Positions 42,332 through 50,391 of a stretch of 64,000 nt of DNA are shown in pieces (the first letter of the stretch is position 1; each line of letters starts with the position of its first letter). The position numbers and the translations under genes are program-made. Source of the DNA: an uncultured bacterium. Lineage in GTDB: Bacteria > Bacillota > Clostridia > Oscillospirales > Ruminococcaceae. The notes beneath the pieces are model-generated. The model saw nothing but the letters and a program-made list of their open reading frames with translations, was not told the origin of the DNA and searched no databases. The stretch spans positions 4,256-68,255 of the forward strand of contig CAJMLV010000011.1 in the NCBI GenBank assembly GCA_905214345.1, read 5' to 3'.

Positions 42332-43254
42332 CTGCGATGTTCCTTTCTCAGACGCGTCAGATATTCTTGGAAATAGGGCGGCAGTTCGCTGTCAAAGCGA
42401 AGCATATCGCCGGTAATGGGGTGCCGGAATCCCAGTTCTTTGGCATGCAGGCACTGTCCGTTCAGAAAACGAAGCACATTGCGGGGACCATACACAGGGT
42501 CCCCTGCCAGAGGATGACCGATATGGGACATATGTACACGGATCTGATGGGTGCGGCCGGTTTCCAGGCGGCAGGCAATATAGGTGAAATTGCCGAAGCG
42601 TTCCAGTACCTGCCAGTGGGTGCGGGCCGGTTTGGAATTGGTGGCGGTAACCGCCATTTTTTTGCGGTCCCTGGGGTCCCGCCCGATGGGAGCGTCTACC
42701 GTACCGGAGTCCTCTTTCAGATTGCCGTAAACCACCGCGTGGTAGACCCGATGGATGTCATGAACGGCCATCTGCTCGCTCAATCCCTGATGGGTGGCAT
42801 CATCCTTGGCCACCACCAGCAGACCACTGGTGTCCTTGTCGATGCGATGAACAATGCCGGGGCGGATGGCGCCGCCGATACCGGACAAACCGCCTGCGCA
42901 GTGATACAAAAGCGCGTTGACCAAGGTACCGTCCGGATTGCCGGGGGCCGGATGCACCACCATCCCTTTCGGTTTGTTGACGACCAGAAGATGGTCATCC
43001 TCGAACACAATATCCAGGGGAATGTCCTGGGGCTGGGCTTCGATGGGCTGCGGGTCCGGCAGCGTTACCAGGACGGTATCTCCTGCCATCACTTTGTCCT
43101 TCTTGTTCACCGGCTGACCATTGCGCAGTACAGCTCCCTGTTCCATCAACGCCTGCAAGGCACTGCGGGAAAGCTCCCCGCAGCAGCCGGAAAGCCAGCG
43201 GTCCATCCGTTGGCCGGCATCCTGCGGCGCGGCGACAAACTCAAGCGTCTGCAT
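42328..43254 (-). CDS. Ribosomal large subunit pseudouridine synthase (RluD family)
   Basis: Pseudouridine synthase of the RluA/RluD family, 308 residues. An N-terminal S4 domain (about 15-80, with MDRWLSGCCGELSRSALQALMEQGAVLRNG) precedes the catalytic domain, whose HRIDKDTSGLLVVAK carries the essential Asp; RLETGRTHQIRVHM and GDPVYG follow. The start MQTLEFVAAPQ at 43254 lies inside the lspA 3' end (14-bp overlap). The gene order lspA-rluD is conserved in Firmicutes (lsp-ylyB in Bacillus). Exact rRNA target is assumed from the family. Confidence 0.92.
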   Translation of the reverse strand: MQTLEFVAAPQDAGQRMDRWLSGCCGELSRSALQALMEQGAVLRNGQPVNKKDKVMAGDTVLVTLPDPQPIEAQPQDIPLDIVFEDDHLLVVNKPKGMVVHPAPGNPDGTLVNALLYHCAGGLSGIGGAIRPGIVHRIDKDTSGLLVVAKDDATHQGLSEQMAVHDIHRVYHAVVYGNLKEDSGTVDAPIGRDPRDRKKMAVTATNSKPARTHWQVLERFGNFTYIACRLETGRTHQIRVHMSHIGHPLAGDPVYGPRNVLRFLNGQCLHAKELGFRHPITGDMLRFDSELPPYFQEYLTRLRKEHRR

Positions 43255-43750
43255 CGGTCTGTTCACTCTGAGCGGGGGCTGCCGCAGAGGTTCGGCGTTC
43301 CCGACGCAGGTCCAGCAGCAGCGAAAGAACCAGCAGTCCCACGCCGGTGCAGACACAAATATCGGCAAAATTAAAGACCGGGAATTCGATGAACTGGAAA
43401 TTCAGATAGTCTACCACAACACCGGTACGAACGCGGTCGATCAGATTTCCCAGACCGCCGCCAAGAACCAGCATCCAGACGATGCGTTCCAGCCGGGACA
43501 TTTTATGGAAAATCAGAACACCGGCCACCACCAGCAGAACCGCGCCGGTCACCGCAATCAGCAGCCAGCGGCGGCCGCTGAGCAGAGAAAAAGCCATGCC
43601 GTCGTTCAGGACGTATTGCAGCTCGATGAATCCGGGAATCAGGGGCATGTTCCCCACCGGCAGAAGGTAGGTGGTCGCCCAGATCTTGATCAACTGATCC
43701 AGCACAGCCAGCGCCAGACCTCCGATCACGAAACAAATGCCAGTCAGCAT
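43241..43750 (-). CDS. lspA: Lipoprotein signal peptidase (signal peptidase II)
   Basis: Aspartic membrane protease that removes signal peptides from prolipoproteins, such as the two binding proteins in this window. It has 169 residues and four transmembrane helices. Catalytic aspartates lie in GNLIDRVRTGVVVDYL and FNFADICV; the conserved YVLNDGMAFSLL segment is also present. The C-terminal tail is hydrophilic (ERRTSAAAPAQSEQ). It follows ileS after a terminator-like hairpin and overlaps rluD. Confidence 0.95.
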   Translation of the reverse strand: MLTGICFVIGGLALAVLDQLIKIWATTYLLPVGNMPLIPGFIELQYVLNDGMAFSLLSGRRWLLIAVTGAVLLVVAGVLIFHKMSRLERIVWMLVLGGGLGNLIDRVRTGVVVDYLNFQFIEFPVFNFADICVCTGVGLLVLSLLLDLRRERRTSAAAPAQSEQTDADA

Positions 43751-43789
43751 AAAAATACCTTTCGAAACATGCAGTTTCGTTCAAGCCAC

Positions 43790-43826
43790 AAAAGGCGGTG
43801 CTTTCCATCAGATGCAAAGCACCGCC
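43790..43826 (-). terminator. Hairpin terminator after ileS
   Basis: Perfect 11-bp stem GGCGGTGCTTT (43794-43804) / AAAGCACCGCC (43816-43826), followed on the minus strand by TTTTG. A second 6-bp hairpin CGAAAC/GTTTCG lies at 43763-43779, close to the lspA start. Confidence 0.78.
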
Positions 43827-43868
43827 CACAGGGCCTTGTTTATTGCCTGAACGCCGGTTTCGCAACCA

Positions 43869-46646
43869 TCAGGCGCGGTTGAGCACGGCAGCGCAGCGCG
43901 GGCACAGAACGTCTTCGTTCACGGCATCGTCAAACTTCCAGCAGCGCAGGCACTTGTTGCCGGTGGCATGGGCCGCACTGACGCCCAGACCTTCCAAGGT
44001 CCCCTTGGCGCCGCCTTCACCCTTTTCCAGCTTGACCTGGGAAATGATCATCAGGTCGGCCAGCTCGTCCATAGGGATGACATTCAGGAAGTCGTACAGC
44101 TCATCGCTGCAATACAGGGTCAGAGCCGCTTCCAGAGAAGAGCCGATGACTTTATCAGCGCGAGCCTGCTCCAGAACCTTCTTCACATCATCACGCACAG
44201 CCATGATGCGTTCCCACTTGGCAGTGAAAGCGGAGTCGGCAGCGGGCTTCGGTTCGGGCATGCGCTCGAACACCACATATTCCTTCATCTCGGGCAGCTT
44301 CGGGATGTAGCTCCAGATTTCCTGGCTGGTGAAGCAAAGGATGGGCGCCAGCAGCTTGGTGAAGTCTACCAGGATGCGGTACAGCGCGGTCTGAGCGCAG
44401 CGGCGAGCATGGTCGTCCGCGCAGTACAGACGATCCTTGATCACGTCCATATAGAAGTTGGACATGTCGATGACGCAGAAGTTGTAGATGGCATGGTAAG
44501 CGCGGGAGAAGTCGTATTCGTCGTAAGCGGCACGCATGGTGCGGGTCAGTTCGGCAACGGCTTCCAGCGCCCAGCGATCGATCTCAAACAGCTGGTCATC
44601 AGCTACCATATCCTTGGCGGGATCAAAATCGCCCAGGTTGCCCAGCATGAAACGGGCGGTGTTGCGCATCTTGCGGTAGGCTTCGGACAGCTGCTTGAAG
44701 ATTTCCTTGCCGGCGCGCACGTCCACGGTGTAGTCGCTGGAAGCGACCCACAGGCGGATGATGTCGGCGCCGTAATCGCGGATGATCTCGGCGGGTTCCA
44801 TGCCGTTGCCGGCAGACTTGTGCATCTGCTTGCCCTGAGCATCCACGACCCAGCCATGGCACAGCACACCCTTGTAAGGCGCAATGCCTTCGGTAGCTAC
44901 GCTGGTCAGCAGGCTGGACTGGAACCAGCCGCGGAACTGGTCGGCACCTTCCATATACAGGTCGACAGGCCAGCGCAGTTCATCACGTTCGCGGCAGACA
45001 GCGCTCCAGGTGGAGCCGGAGTCGAACCACACGTCCATGATGTCGCCATCCTTTTCCCAGTCGGCGGCACCGCATTCGCACACCTCGCCCTTGGGCATGA
45101 TATCGTTGGCGTCGTACTTGTACCAGGCGTCGCTGCCCTCCTTGCGGAACAGGTCGGAAACAGCCTTGATGGAAGTTTCGGTGATGTGGTATTTGCCGCA
45201 CTTCTTGCAGTAGAAGGCCGGGATGGGCACACCCCAGACACGCTGACGGGAGATGCACCAGTCGCTGCGGTCGCGGACCATGCCGGTCATGCGGTCGTGA
45301 CCCCAGGCGGGCTGCCACTTCACGCCGTCGATGGCCTTGTAGACATCGTCCTTGAAGGCGTCAATGGAACAGAACCACTGCTCGGTGGCACGATAGATGA
45401 TGGGATGATGGCAGCGCCAGCAATGGGGATACTGGTGGACGATGTGTTCCACGCCCAGCAGATGGCCGCTTTCCCGGATATGCTCCAGAATCACCTTGTT
45501 GGCGGTCCAGACCTTCAGGCCGGCAAATTCCTTGCCGGCTTCCTCGGTCAGGCAGCCGGCGGCATCCACCGGCATGACGATGGGCAGCTGAGGATAGTGA
45601 CCCACGCAGGCATCAAAGTCCTCGGCGCCGTGGCCGGGAGCGGTGTGAACGCAGCCGGTGCCGCTGTCCAGCGTGACATGGTTGCCCAGAATTACCAGGC
45701 CGGTGCGATCCAGGAAGGGATGCTTATATTCCATCAGTTCCAGGTCACGGCCGGGAATGCGCACATCCAGCACGGTATAGTCTTCCACACCGCAGGCCTT
45801 CATGGCAGCTTCCACGCGGTCAGCGGCCATGATATGGTAATCCTTACCAATCTTGACGAAGGTGTAGTCAAAGTCGGGATGCAGGCAGGTGGCCACGTTG
45901 GCGGGCAGAGTCCAGGTGGTGGTGGTCCAGATCACGATCCAAGCCTTGTCCAGAGGCACACCGGCCTTGGCCAGCACGCCGTTGGGATCGCCGGTCAGCT
46001 TGAAGCGGACGTACAGAGAATCGCACTCGTCCTCACCGTACTCGATTTCGGCTTCCGCCAGAGCGGTCTGGTCTTCGGGGCACCAGTACACAACACGCTT
46101 GCCCTTATAGATGTAGCCCTTTTCGGCCATTTTGCCGAAGATCTCCACCTGGCGGGCCTCAAACTCGGGGCGCAGGGTGAGATAGGGATTTTCAAAGTCC
46201 CCCTGCACGCCCAGACGCTTGAACTGGCTGTTCATCACGTCAATGTGCTCGGTGGCGAATTCGCGGCAGATCTGGCGCAGTTCCAGCTTGGAGATGCCCG
46301 CCTTCTTGTCGCCCAGAGACCCCAGAGCTTTCAGCTCGATGGGCAGGCCATGGGTATCATAGCCCGGAACATAAGGGGCGCGGAAGCCCGCCATGTTCTT
46401 GTAACGGATGATGATATCCTTGATGATCTTGTTCAGGGCAGTGCCCATGTGAATGCTGCCGTTGGCATACGGAGGACCGTCATGCAGGATGAAATCCGGG
46501 CAGCCCTCATTATTTTTGATCATCTGCTCATAGACATGGTTTTTCTCCCAGTCTTCCAGCATCTTGGGTTCCTTTTTCGGCAGGCCGGCCCGCATTTCGA
46601 ACGGGGTGGCCATCTTGTGGATGGTGTCGTTGTAATTTTGCGCCAA
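43869..46646 (-). CDS. ileS: Isoleucyl-tRNA synthetase
   Basis: Class I aminoacyl-tRNA synthetase charging tRNA-Ile, about 925 residues. The HIGH motif reads HMGT in GPPYANGSIHMGTALN, and the KMSKS motif reads QMHKS in GKQMHKSAGNGMEP; related His-containing versions occur in bacterial IleRS. The editing domain and anticodon-binding domain follow, and the C terminus has a zinc knuckle (CLRCWKF...CPRC). No ATG precedes the conserved N terminus; a TTG at 46646 is best placed relative to GGGAG, with another TTG at 46655. No T-box leader fits in the 73-bp gap to divIVA, so it is expressed with the sepF cluster. Confidence 0.93.
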   Translation of the reverse strand: MAQNYNDTIHKMATPFEMRAGLPKKEPKMLEDWEKNHVYEQMIKNNEGCPDFILHDGPPYANGSIHMGTALNKIIKDIIIRYKNMAGFRAPYVPGYDTHGLPIELKALGSLGDKKAGISKLELRQICREFATEHIDVMNSQFKRLGVQGDFENPYLTLRPEFEARQVEIFGKMAEKGYIYKGKRVVYWCPEDQTALAEAEIEYGEDECDSLYVRFKLTGDPNGVLAKAGVPLDKAWIVIWTTTTWTLPANVATCLHPDFDYTFVKIGKDYHIMAADRVEAAMKACGVEDYTVLDVRIPGRDLELMEYKHPFLDRTGLVILGNHVTLDSGTGCVHTAPGHGAEDFDACVGHYPQLPIVMPVDAAGCLTEEAGKEFAGLKVWTANKVILEHIRESGHLLGVEHIVHQYPHCWRCHHPIIYRATEQWFCSIDAFKDDVYKAIDGVKWQPAWGHDRMTGMVRDRSDWCISRQRVWGVPIPAFYCKKCGKYHITETSIKAVSDLFRKEGSDAWYKYDANDIMPKGEVCECGAADWEKDGDIMDVWFDSGSTWSAVCRERDELRWPVDLYMEGADQFRGWFQSSLLTSVATEGIAPYKGVLCHGWVVDAQGKQMHKSAGNGMEPAEIIRDYGADIIRLWVASSDYTVDVRAGKEIFKQLSEAYRKMRNTARFMLGNLGDFDPAKDMVADDQLFEIDRWALEAVAELTRTMRAAYDEYDFSRAYHAIYNFCVIDMSNFYMDVIKDRLYCADDHARRCAQTALYRILVDFTKLLAPILCFTSQEIWSYIPKLPEMKEYVVFERMPEPKPAADSAFTAKWERIMAVRDDVKKVLEQARADKVIGSSLEAALTLYCSDELYDFLNVIPMDELADLMIISQVKLEKGEGGAKGTLEGLGVSAAHATGNKCLRCWKFDDAVNEDVLCPRCAAVLNRA

Positions 46647-46682
46647 GGTCTCCAACTCCCTCTATGTTTGATATATTTACCG

Positions 46683-46713
46683 CAAAACCGCGGCAGCCGG
46701 AAGGGCCGCCGCG
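46683..46713 (-). terminator. Attenuator-like hairpin between divIVA and ileS
   Basis: A 10-bp GC-rich stem with one wobble (arms 46704-46713 and 46689-46698, five-base loop) followed on the minus strand by GTTTTG. The short T run suggests partial termination. Confidence 0.55.
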
Positions 46714-46728
46714 AAAATAGCTGCGGGG

Positions 46729-47670
46729 TCAGTCATTATAATCCACACCCTGGAAAGCATCAAAGGCGGAAGGCAGACTGTCTTCTTTTGCCTGCTTGGT
46801 CGTCTTGGACTTGCGGGTGGTGGTCTTTTTGGTGGTGCTGCTGCGGCTGCGGGAAGCCTTTTTCGGCGGTTCCGGCGTCAGGTCCGCATACAGGCCGGAA
46901 GCATCGGGCAGCTCATCCATGGGCGGCACTTCGGGTTCCGGCTCATAATACTCCGGCTCGGGTTCTTCCGGCTTGGGAGCAATGGCAAATTCCACCGTAT
47001 CGATTTTCCCCTCCTGAGACGGGACCTCATCGGCGGGCTCATAATATTCGGGTTCCTGGTAAGCGGGTTCTTCCTGCTGAACAGGCTGTACGGGCACAGG
47101 TTCCGGTTCCACTGCAGCAGGGGCCGGCTCTTCCTGGATCGGCTGCGGTATCGGCTCGGACTCCGCATAAGAGGCGGCAGCCTGCGCTTTCTGTTCCGCT
47201 GCCGCTTCCTGGGCAAGTTCGCCGGGGTATTCGGGAATCTTGCTGAGCACTTCGATGTGTTCGCGATACATACCCATCAGAGTCTTTTTGAAGCTGTCGG
47301 CTTCTTTTTTCAAGGTGATCAGTTCCTGCTTGGCCAGTTCCACCTCATCCCGGGCATGCTGTTCCCGGTCCTCAGACTTGATGTTGGCCGCACGGATGAT
47401 CTCGGCAGCTTTCTGCTTGGCTTCGCGGATCACGTTCTCACCCAGACGCTGGGCGTTGATCATAGTGGTGCGCAGGGTATCCTCTTCCGCACGATACTGG
47501 TCAATGCGCTGTGCCAGCACCACCAGCTTTTTCTGCAGGTCCTCGTTTTCGGCGCTCAGTGCGTCGATGCTGTCTGCGACCTGCTTGAGATAATCGTCCA
47601 CATCCTCGCAGCGGTACCCGCGCATCGCGCGTTCAAAAGTCACGCGGCGGACATCCTCCGAAGCAATCAT
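46729..47670 (-). CDS. divIVA: DivIVA-domain cell division protein
   Basis: Curvature-sensing coiled-coil protein that marks poles or septa, 313 residues. The N-terminal membrane-binding domain has VTFERAMRGYRCEDVDDYLKQV at about residues 10-31, followed by a coiled coil to about 145. Beyond that lies an unusual low-complexity region rich in Glu, Pro and Gln with repeated YYEP motifs, then a basic Lys/Arg/Ser/Thr stretch and a short hydrophobic-acidic end (DAFQGVDYND). Standard DivIVA proteins are shorter (about 160-230 residues). It lies 48 bp after ylmH in the conserved sepF-ylmH-divIVA-ileS order. Confidence 0.9.
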   Translation of the reverse strand: MIASEDVRRVTFERAMRGYRCEDVDDYLKQVADSIDALSAENEDLQKKLVVLAQRIDQYRAEEDTLRTTMINAQRLGENVIREAKQKAAEIIRAANIKSEDREQHARDEVELAKQELITLKKEADSFKKTLMGMYREHIEVLSKIPEYPGELAQEAAAEQKAQAAASYAESEPIPQPIQEEPAPAAVEPEPVPVQPVQQEEPAYQEPEYYEPADEVPSQEGKIDTVEFAIAPKPEEPEPEYYEPEPEVPPMDELPDASGLYADLTPEPPKKASRSRSSTTKKTTTRKSKTTKQAKEDSLPSAFDAFQGVDYND

Positions 47671-47718
47671 CCATTACTCCTCCTGTTCGGGCAAAAGCCG
47701 TATCGTTTACGATCCTGC

Positions 47719-48525
47719 TCAATATTGAAAATAGGTAATGAAAAGGCGGCCTTTTCGGCTTGTGCCGCCCACTTCCTGCACACGCCAGCGCCCCGCGCCT
47801 CGCACGGTGAAAAGATCCCCGGCATACACGGCTTCGGATGCACTGCGCAGCGGCAGATGGTTGATCTCTACCCGGCCACCGGCAATGGCCTGTGCCGCCA
47901 GTGTGCGCGAAGTGTGCATCATGGCGGCGAGTACGGCGTCGGCGCGCAGGCTGGAAACCGTTGTGTCGTGCAGTTCCCTGTCGGGGCAGCGCAGCACTTC
48001 TTCCGGTATCTGTTCGCAGCGTTCGGCACGGACGCTCCAGCTGCCCGCCTGATGCAGTTCCTGGGCAAGAAAGTCCAGCTTGTCTTCCAGCACAAAGGCA
48101 TACATGACATTGGCATTGCCGGGATCGGGAAGAATATCGCCCAGACAGGCACGATCAAGACCCAGGCCCAAAATGGCCCCCAGGTATTCCCTGTGTCCCG
48201 GCACACGAGGCGGCTGCGCATTCAGGGCTGTCAGTCGAACGGTGGCTACCGGTTCCAGCGGCCAGCTGTCCGGCGGTTCCAGACAAAGGACCTTGCGTTC
48301 CGCATGGTCCCACCCGCCCCAAAAGCGCCCGTATGTACAGTTTTCCCGATTCATGGCCGCTGATGCCAACACCTGTTCACGATCTGACAAAAAACCGGTT
48401 CTGAGGGGAATCCCTCGATTCTGCGCCACCGCACACAACTCCTGCACACGGTGCATCAAAAATCGTTCCCCGTCATTTTGCGGCGGGATAAACCCGCGAA
48501 CGGCAGAATCAGAAGAAGACGCCAT
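47719..48525 (-). CDS. ylmH: YlmH-type S4 RNA-binding protein
   Basis: S4-domain RNA-binding protein of the YlmH family, 268 residues. The N-terminal region has VQELCAVAQNRGIPLRTGFLSDREQ, the middle has HREYLGAILGLGLDRACLGDIL and the C-terminal S4 domain contains VSSLRADAVLAAMMHTSRTLAAQAI with GRVEINHLPL. In Bacillus YlmH has been linked to ribosome rescue and to division. The ATG at 48525 follows CTGGAG and overlaps the sepF 3' end by 17 bp; an ATG five codons earlier is possible. The intermediate ylmG gene found in many Firmicutes is absent. Confidence 0.88.
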   Translation of the reverse strand: MASSSDSAVRGFIPPQNDGERFLMHRVQELCAVAQNRGIPLRTGFLSDREQVLASAAMNRENCTYGRFWGGWDHAERKVLCLEPPDSWPLEPVATVRLTALNAQPPRVPGHREYLGAILGLGLDRACLGDILPDPGNANVMYAFVLEDKLDFLAQELHQAGSWSVRAERCEQIPEEVLRCPDRELHDTTVSSLRADAVLAAMMHTSRTLAAQAIAGGRVEINHLPLRSASEAVYAGDLFTVRGAGRWRVQEVGGTSRKGRLFITYFQY

Positions 48526-48970
48526 TGTTCTCCAGTTCATCGATCAGGTCGCCCATAATGTCAACATTATAGGGCGTGATGATGAAGGTGCTGGTGGCAA
48601 CGCGCTTGATCTGTCCGTTATTGGCATAAGCCACGCCGGACAGGAAATCAATCAGGCGACGGGAGACCTCTTTGTTGGTGGACTCCAGGTTCAGCACGAC
48701 GGTACGCTTGGCGTTGAGCTGGTCGGCAATGGTGGAAGCATCGTCAAAACGCTCCGGCTTGACCAGAACAACCTGCAGCTGGGTGGTAGCGTTGATATTG
48801 ACTACCTTGTTGCGCTGCTGCACGGGCTCGCGCTGGGCATACGCGTCCGGCGCAGCCGAACCGCCCTGTCCGCCTGCAAAGATTTCGTCCTCGGTATCAT
48901 CCACATAGGCATCCCCATCGGGGTCCTGGTTGATTCCCAGAACGTTTTTCAGGCCGTCAAACATTGACAT
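48509..48970 (-). CDS. sepF: Cell division protein SepF
   Basis: FtsZ-binding protein that forms rings and tethers the Z ring to the membrane, 153 residues. An N-terminal amphipathic segment (MSMFDGLKNVLGI) would bind membrane, a Gly/Asp/Gln-rich linker follows, and the C-terminal domain (about 60-150) has VLVKPERFDDASTIADQL, KRTVVLNLESTNKEVSRRLIDFLSG and STFIITPYNVDIM, the SepF core. The ATG follows AAGGAGAATCC. It opens the sepF-ylmH-divIVA-ileS run from a near-consensus promoter. Confidence 0.95.
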   Translation of the reverse strand: MSMFDGLKNVLGINQDPDGDAYVDDTEDEIFAGGQGGSAAPDAYAQREPVQQRNKVVNINATTQLQVVLVKPERFDDASTIADQLNAKRTVVLNLESTNKEVSRRLIDFLSGVAYANNGQIKRVATSTFIITPYNVDIMGDLIDELENNGVFF

Positions 48971-49012
48971 GATGGATTCTCCTTCGCTTCTCTAAATACA
49001 ATATTCAATGAT

Positions 49013-49039
49013 ACTATACCATATCAGGTGTATGTACAA
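49013..49039 (-). promoter_or_regulatory. Possible second sepF promoter
   Basis: Minus-strand TATAGT (49013-49018) with extended TGG; the nearest -35-like TTGTAC (49034-49039) is only 15 bp away. Confidence 0.35.
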
Positions 49040-49077
49040 AGCCGGACGGACAATAATTCCGGCGATATACATAAACT

Positions 49078-49106
49078 ATTATCGTCTTTTTTTGTCCAGT
49101 TGTCAA
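49078..49106 (-). promoter_or_regulatory. Main sepF operon promoter
   Basis: Minus-strand TTGACA (49101-49106) and GATAAT (49078-49083) with a 17-bp spacer, the closest match to consensus in the window. The leader is about 100 nt and contains a 6-bp GCCGGA/TCCGGC hairpin. Confidence 0.85.
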
Positions 49107-49137
49107 TATAAAGGCGATAATTCCAACCGGTAAGCGG

Positions 49138-50370
49138 CTAAATCAGCCCGCCGTCCTGCAGATTGCTGCCTTCTACAATGACTTCATCGTACAGGCGGAC
49201 CTCGCTGTCCCCGCCCACCGAACCATCGGAGGGTACCAGCATGTAGGTATCATCTTCATACAAAATCTGGATCTTTCGGAACCGCTGCAGGTCCCCGTAT
49301 TTGACATAGACGCCTTTCTCGCCGTCCACGATGTGCAGCGCATCTTTGTCAATGCGCAGCCCCTGGTAGGTCTGCAGGTCGATTTTGGCGGTCTCCTGCC
49401 CCAGGCGCAGAACATCGGAATTGATGGTCTGACATTCAATTACAATCTTGGCCAGCCCGGATTCTTCGTCCAGTTCCACCGAGGAGACGGTGGCGTCCAA
49501 TGGTGTCTCTTCTTTTCCGGGTATACTGATGCGGACATTAGTCACACCGTCGAAGCGTTCGGCAGTATCCCGATCGCACACGGTATAAAAACGCCAGGAG
49601 AAGCCCTCCACGATGCGCCCTGCCAGGCTGGCCGTGCTGGCGGGCACCCCCTGGTCCAGCAATTCCTGAATCCGGGCCGGCGTGGCATCGGCCAGGGTCT
49701 GTTCCTCCAGGTCCAGGGGCATAGCCGATGCGGCGGAGATAAAGTACCCGTTTTCTTCGGCGGTGATGGTCTCCAGTCCTTCCAGCTGGGCGGCTACCGT
49801 ATCCCGCTCTGCTTCCAGTTCCGCGATGGTGGACTGAAAGCCGGAAGTCTGCCCGGTGGAAATCTGCAGCCGGTTCTGCGCCAGCAGAAATTCCGATTCC
49901 GCGTCCTGCATTCCGCTGTAAGAGGCGGTATCCAGCTGATCCAGCAGGTTGTACAGCGCTGTTTTTGTCTGCGTGGTCAGAAGCGTCAGGTCACTGCCTG
50001 CCGAATTCTGGGACTTGGTCAGCAGGTCAATGTTATTCTGCAGGCGGATCAGTTGTTCCCGTGCGGCACTTTGAGAGTCGTCGGTATACTTTTCCGCGAT
50101 CACCGCACCTTCCGAGACGCGTTCACCGTCCTCCACCAGATACCCCAGATTGCCTTCTCCCGGAACGTTGATAGCGTCAAACATCACGAAACCGGGCAAT
50201 TCCACGCTGTCGGCCATGGTGTAAAGAACGGCGATTTCCGTCTTGTACTCCCGGCCAAGGATCACATACAGCTGAACGATAATGTAGGCCGCGGCCAGCA
50301 AAAACAGCAGCCCGCCCATGGCAAACACCGCTTTCAGTGCGGCGCGGCGGCTGTTCTCCCGTTCCGGCAT
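49138..50370 (-). CDS. HlyD-like membrane-fusion protein
   Basis: A 410-residue protein resembling HlyD-type adaptor subunits. It has one N-terminal membrane helix (about 16-38) after a basic stretch, an outward barrel-sandwich-like segment with GYLVEDGERVSEGAVIAEKY around residues 75-95, a helical hairpin with coiled-coil character (about 95-210), and beta-rich C-terminal domains with VRISIPGKEE and GLRIDKDALHI. No ABC or RND pump gene is adjacent, so its partner is unknown. In Clostridia such genes often lie next to sepF, hinting at a division or envelope role, which is inference. It is 21 bp downstream of miaA. Confidence 0.78.
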   Translation of the reverse strand: MPERENSRRAALKAVFAMGGLLFLLAAAYIIVQLYVILGREYKTEIAVLYTMADSVELPGFVMFDAINVPGEGNLGYLVEDGERVSEGAVIAEKYTDDSQSAAREQLIRLQNNIDLLTKSQNSAGSDLTLLTTQTKTALYNLLDQLDTASYSGMQDAESEFLLAQNRLQISTGQTSGFQSTIAELEAERDTVAAQLEGLETITAEENGYFISAASAMPLDLEEQTLADATPARIQELLDQGVPASTASLAGRIVEGFSWRFYTVCDRDTAERFDGVTNVRISIPGKEETPLDATVSSVELDEESGLAKIVIECQTINSDVLRLGQETAKIDLQTYQGLRIDKDALHIVDGEKGVYVKYGDLQRFRKIQILYEDDTYMLVPSDGSVGGDSEVRLYDEVIVEGSNLQDGGLI

Positions 50371-50391
50371 CTGTGATCCCTCCTTTTGGTG

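Noticed and set aside
46656..46728. T-box leader in front of ileS
   Set aside because: The gap is only 73 bp and holds one simple GC-rich hairpin; no T-box sequence is present.
43968..47246. A 1092-codon open frame on the plus strand opposite ileS and divIVA
   Set aside because: It is antisense to two clearly conserved genes, its translation is low-complexity and matches no family, and it has no promoter. Long antisense frames are expected in GC-rich DNA.
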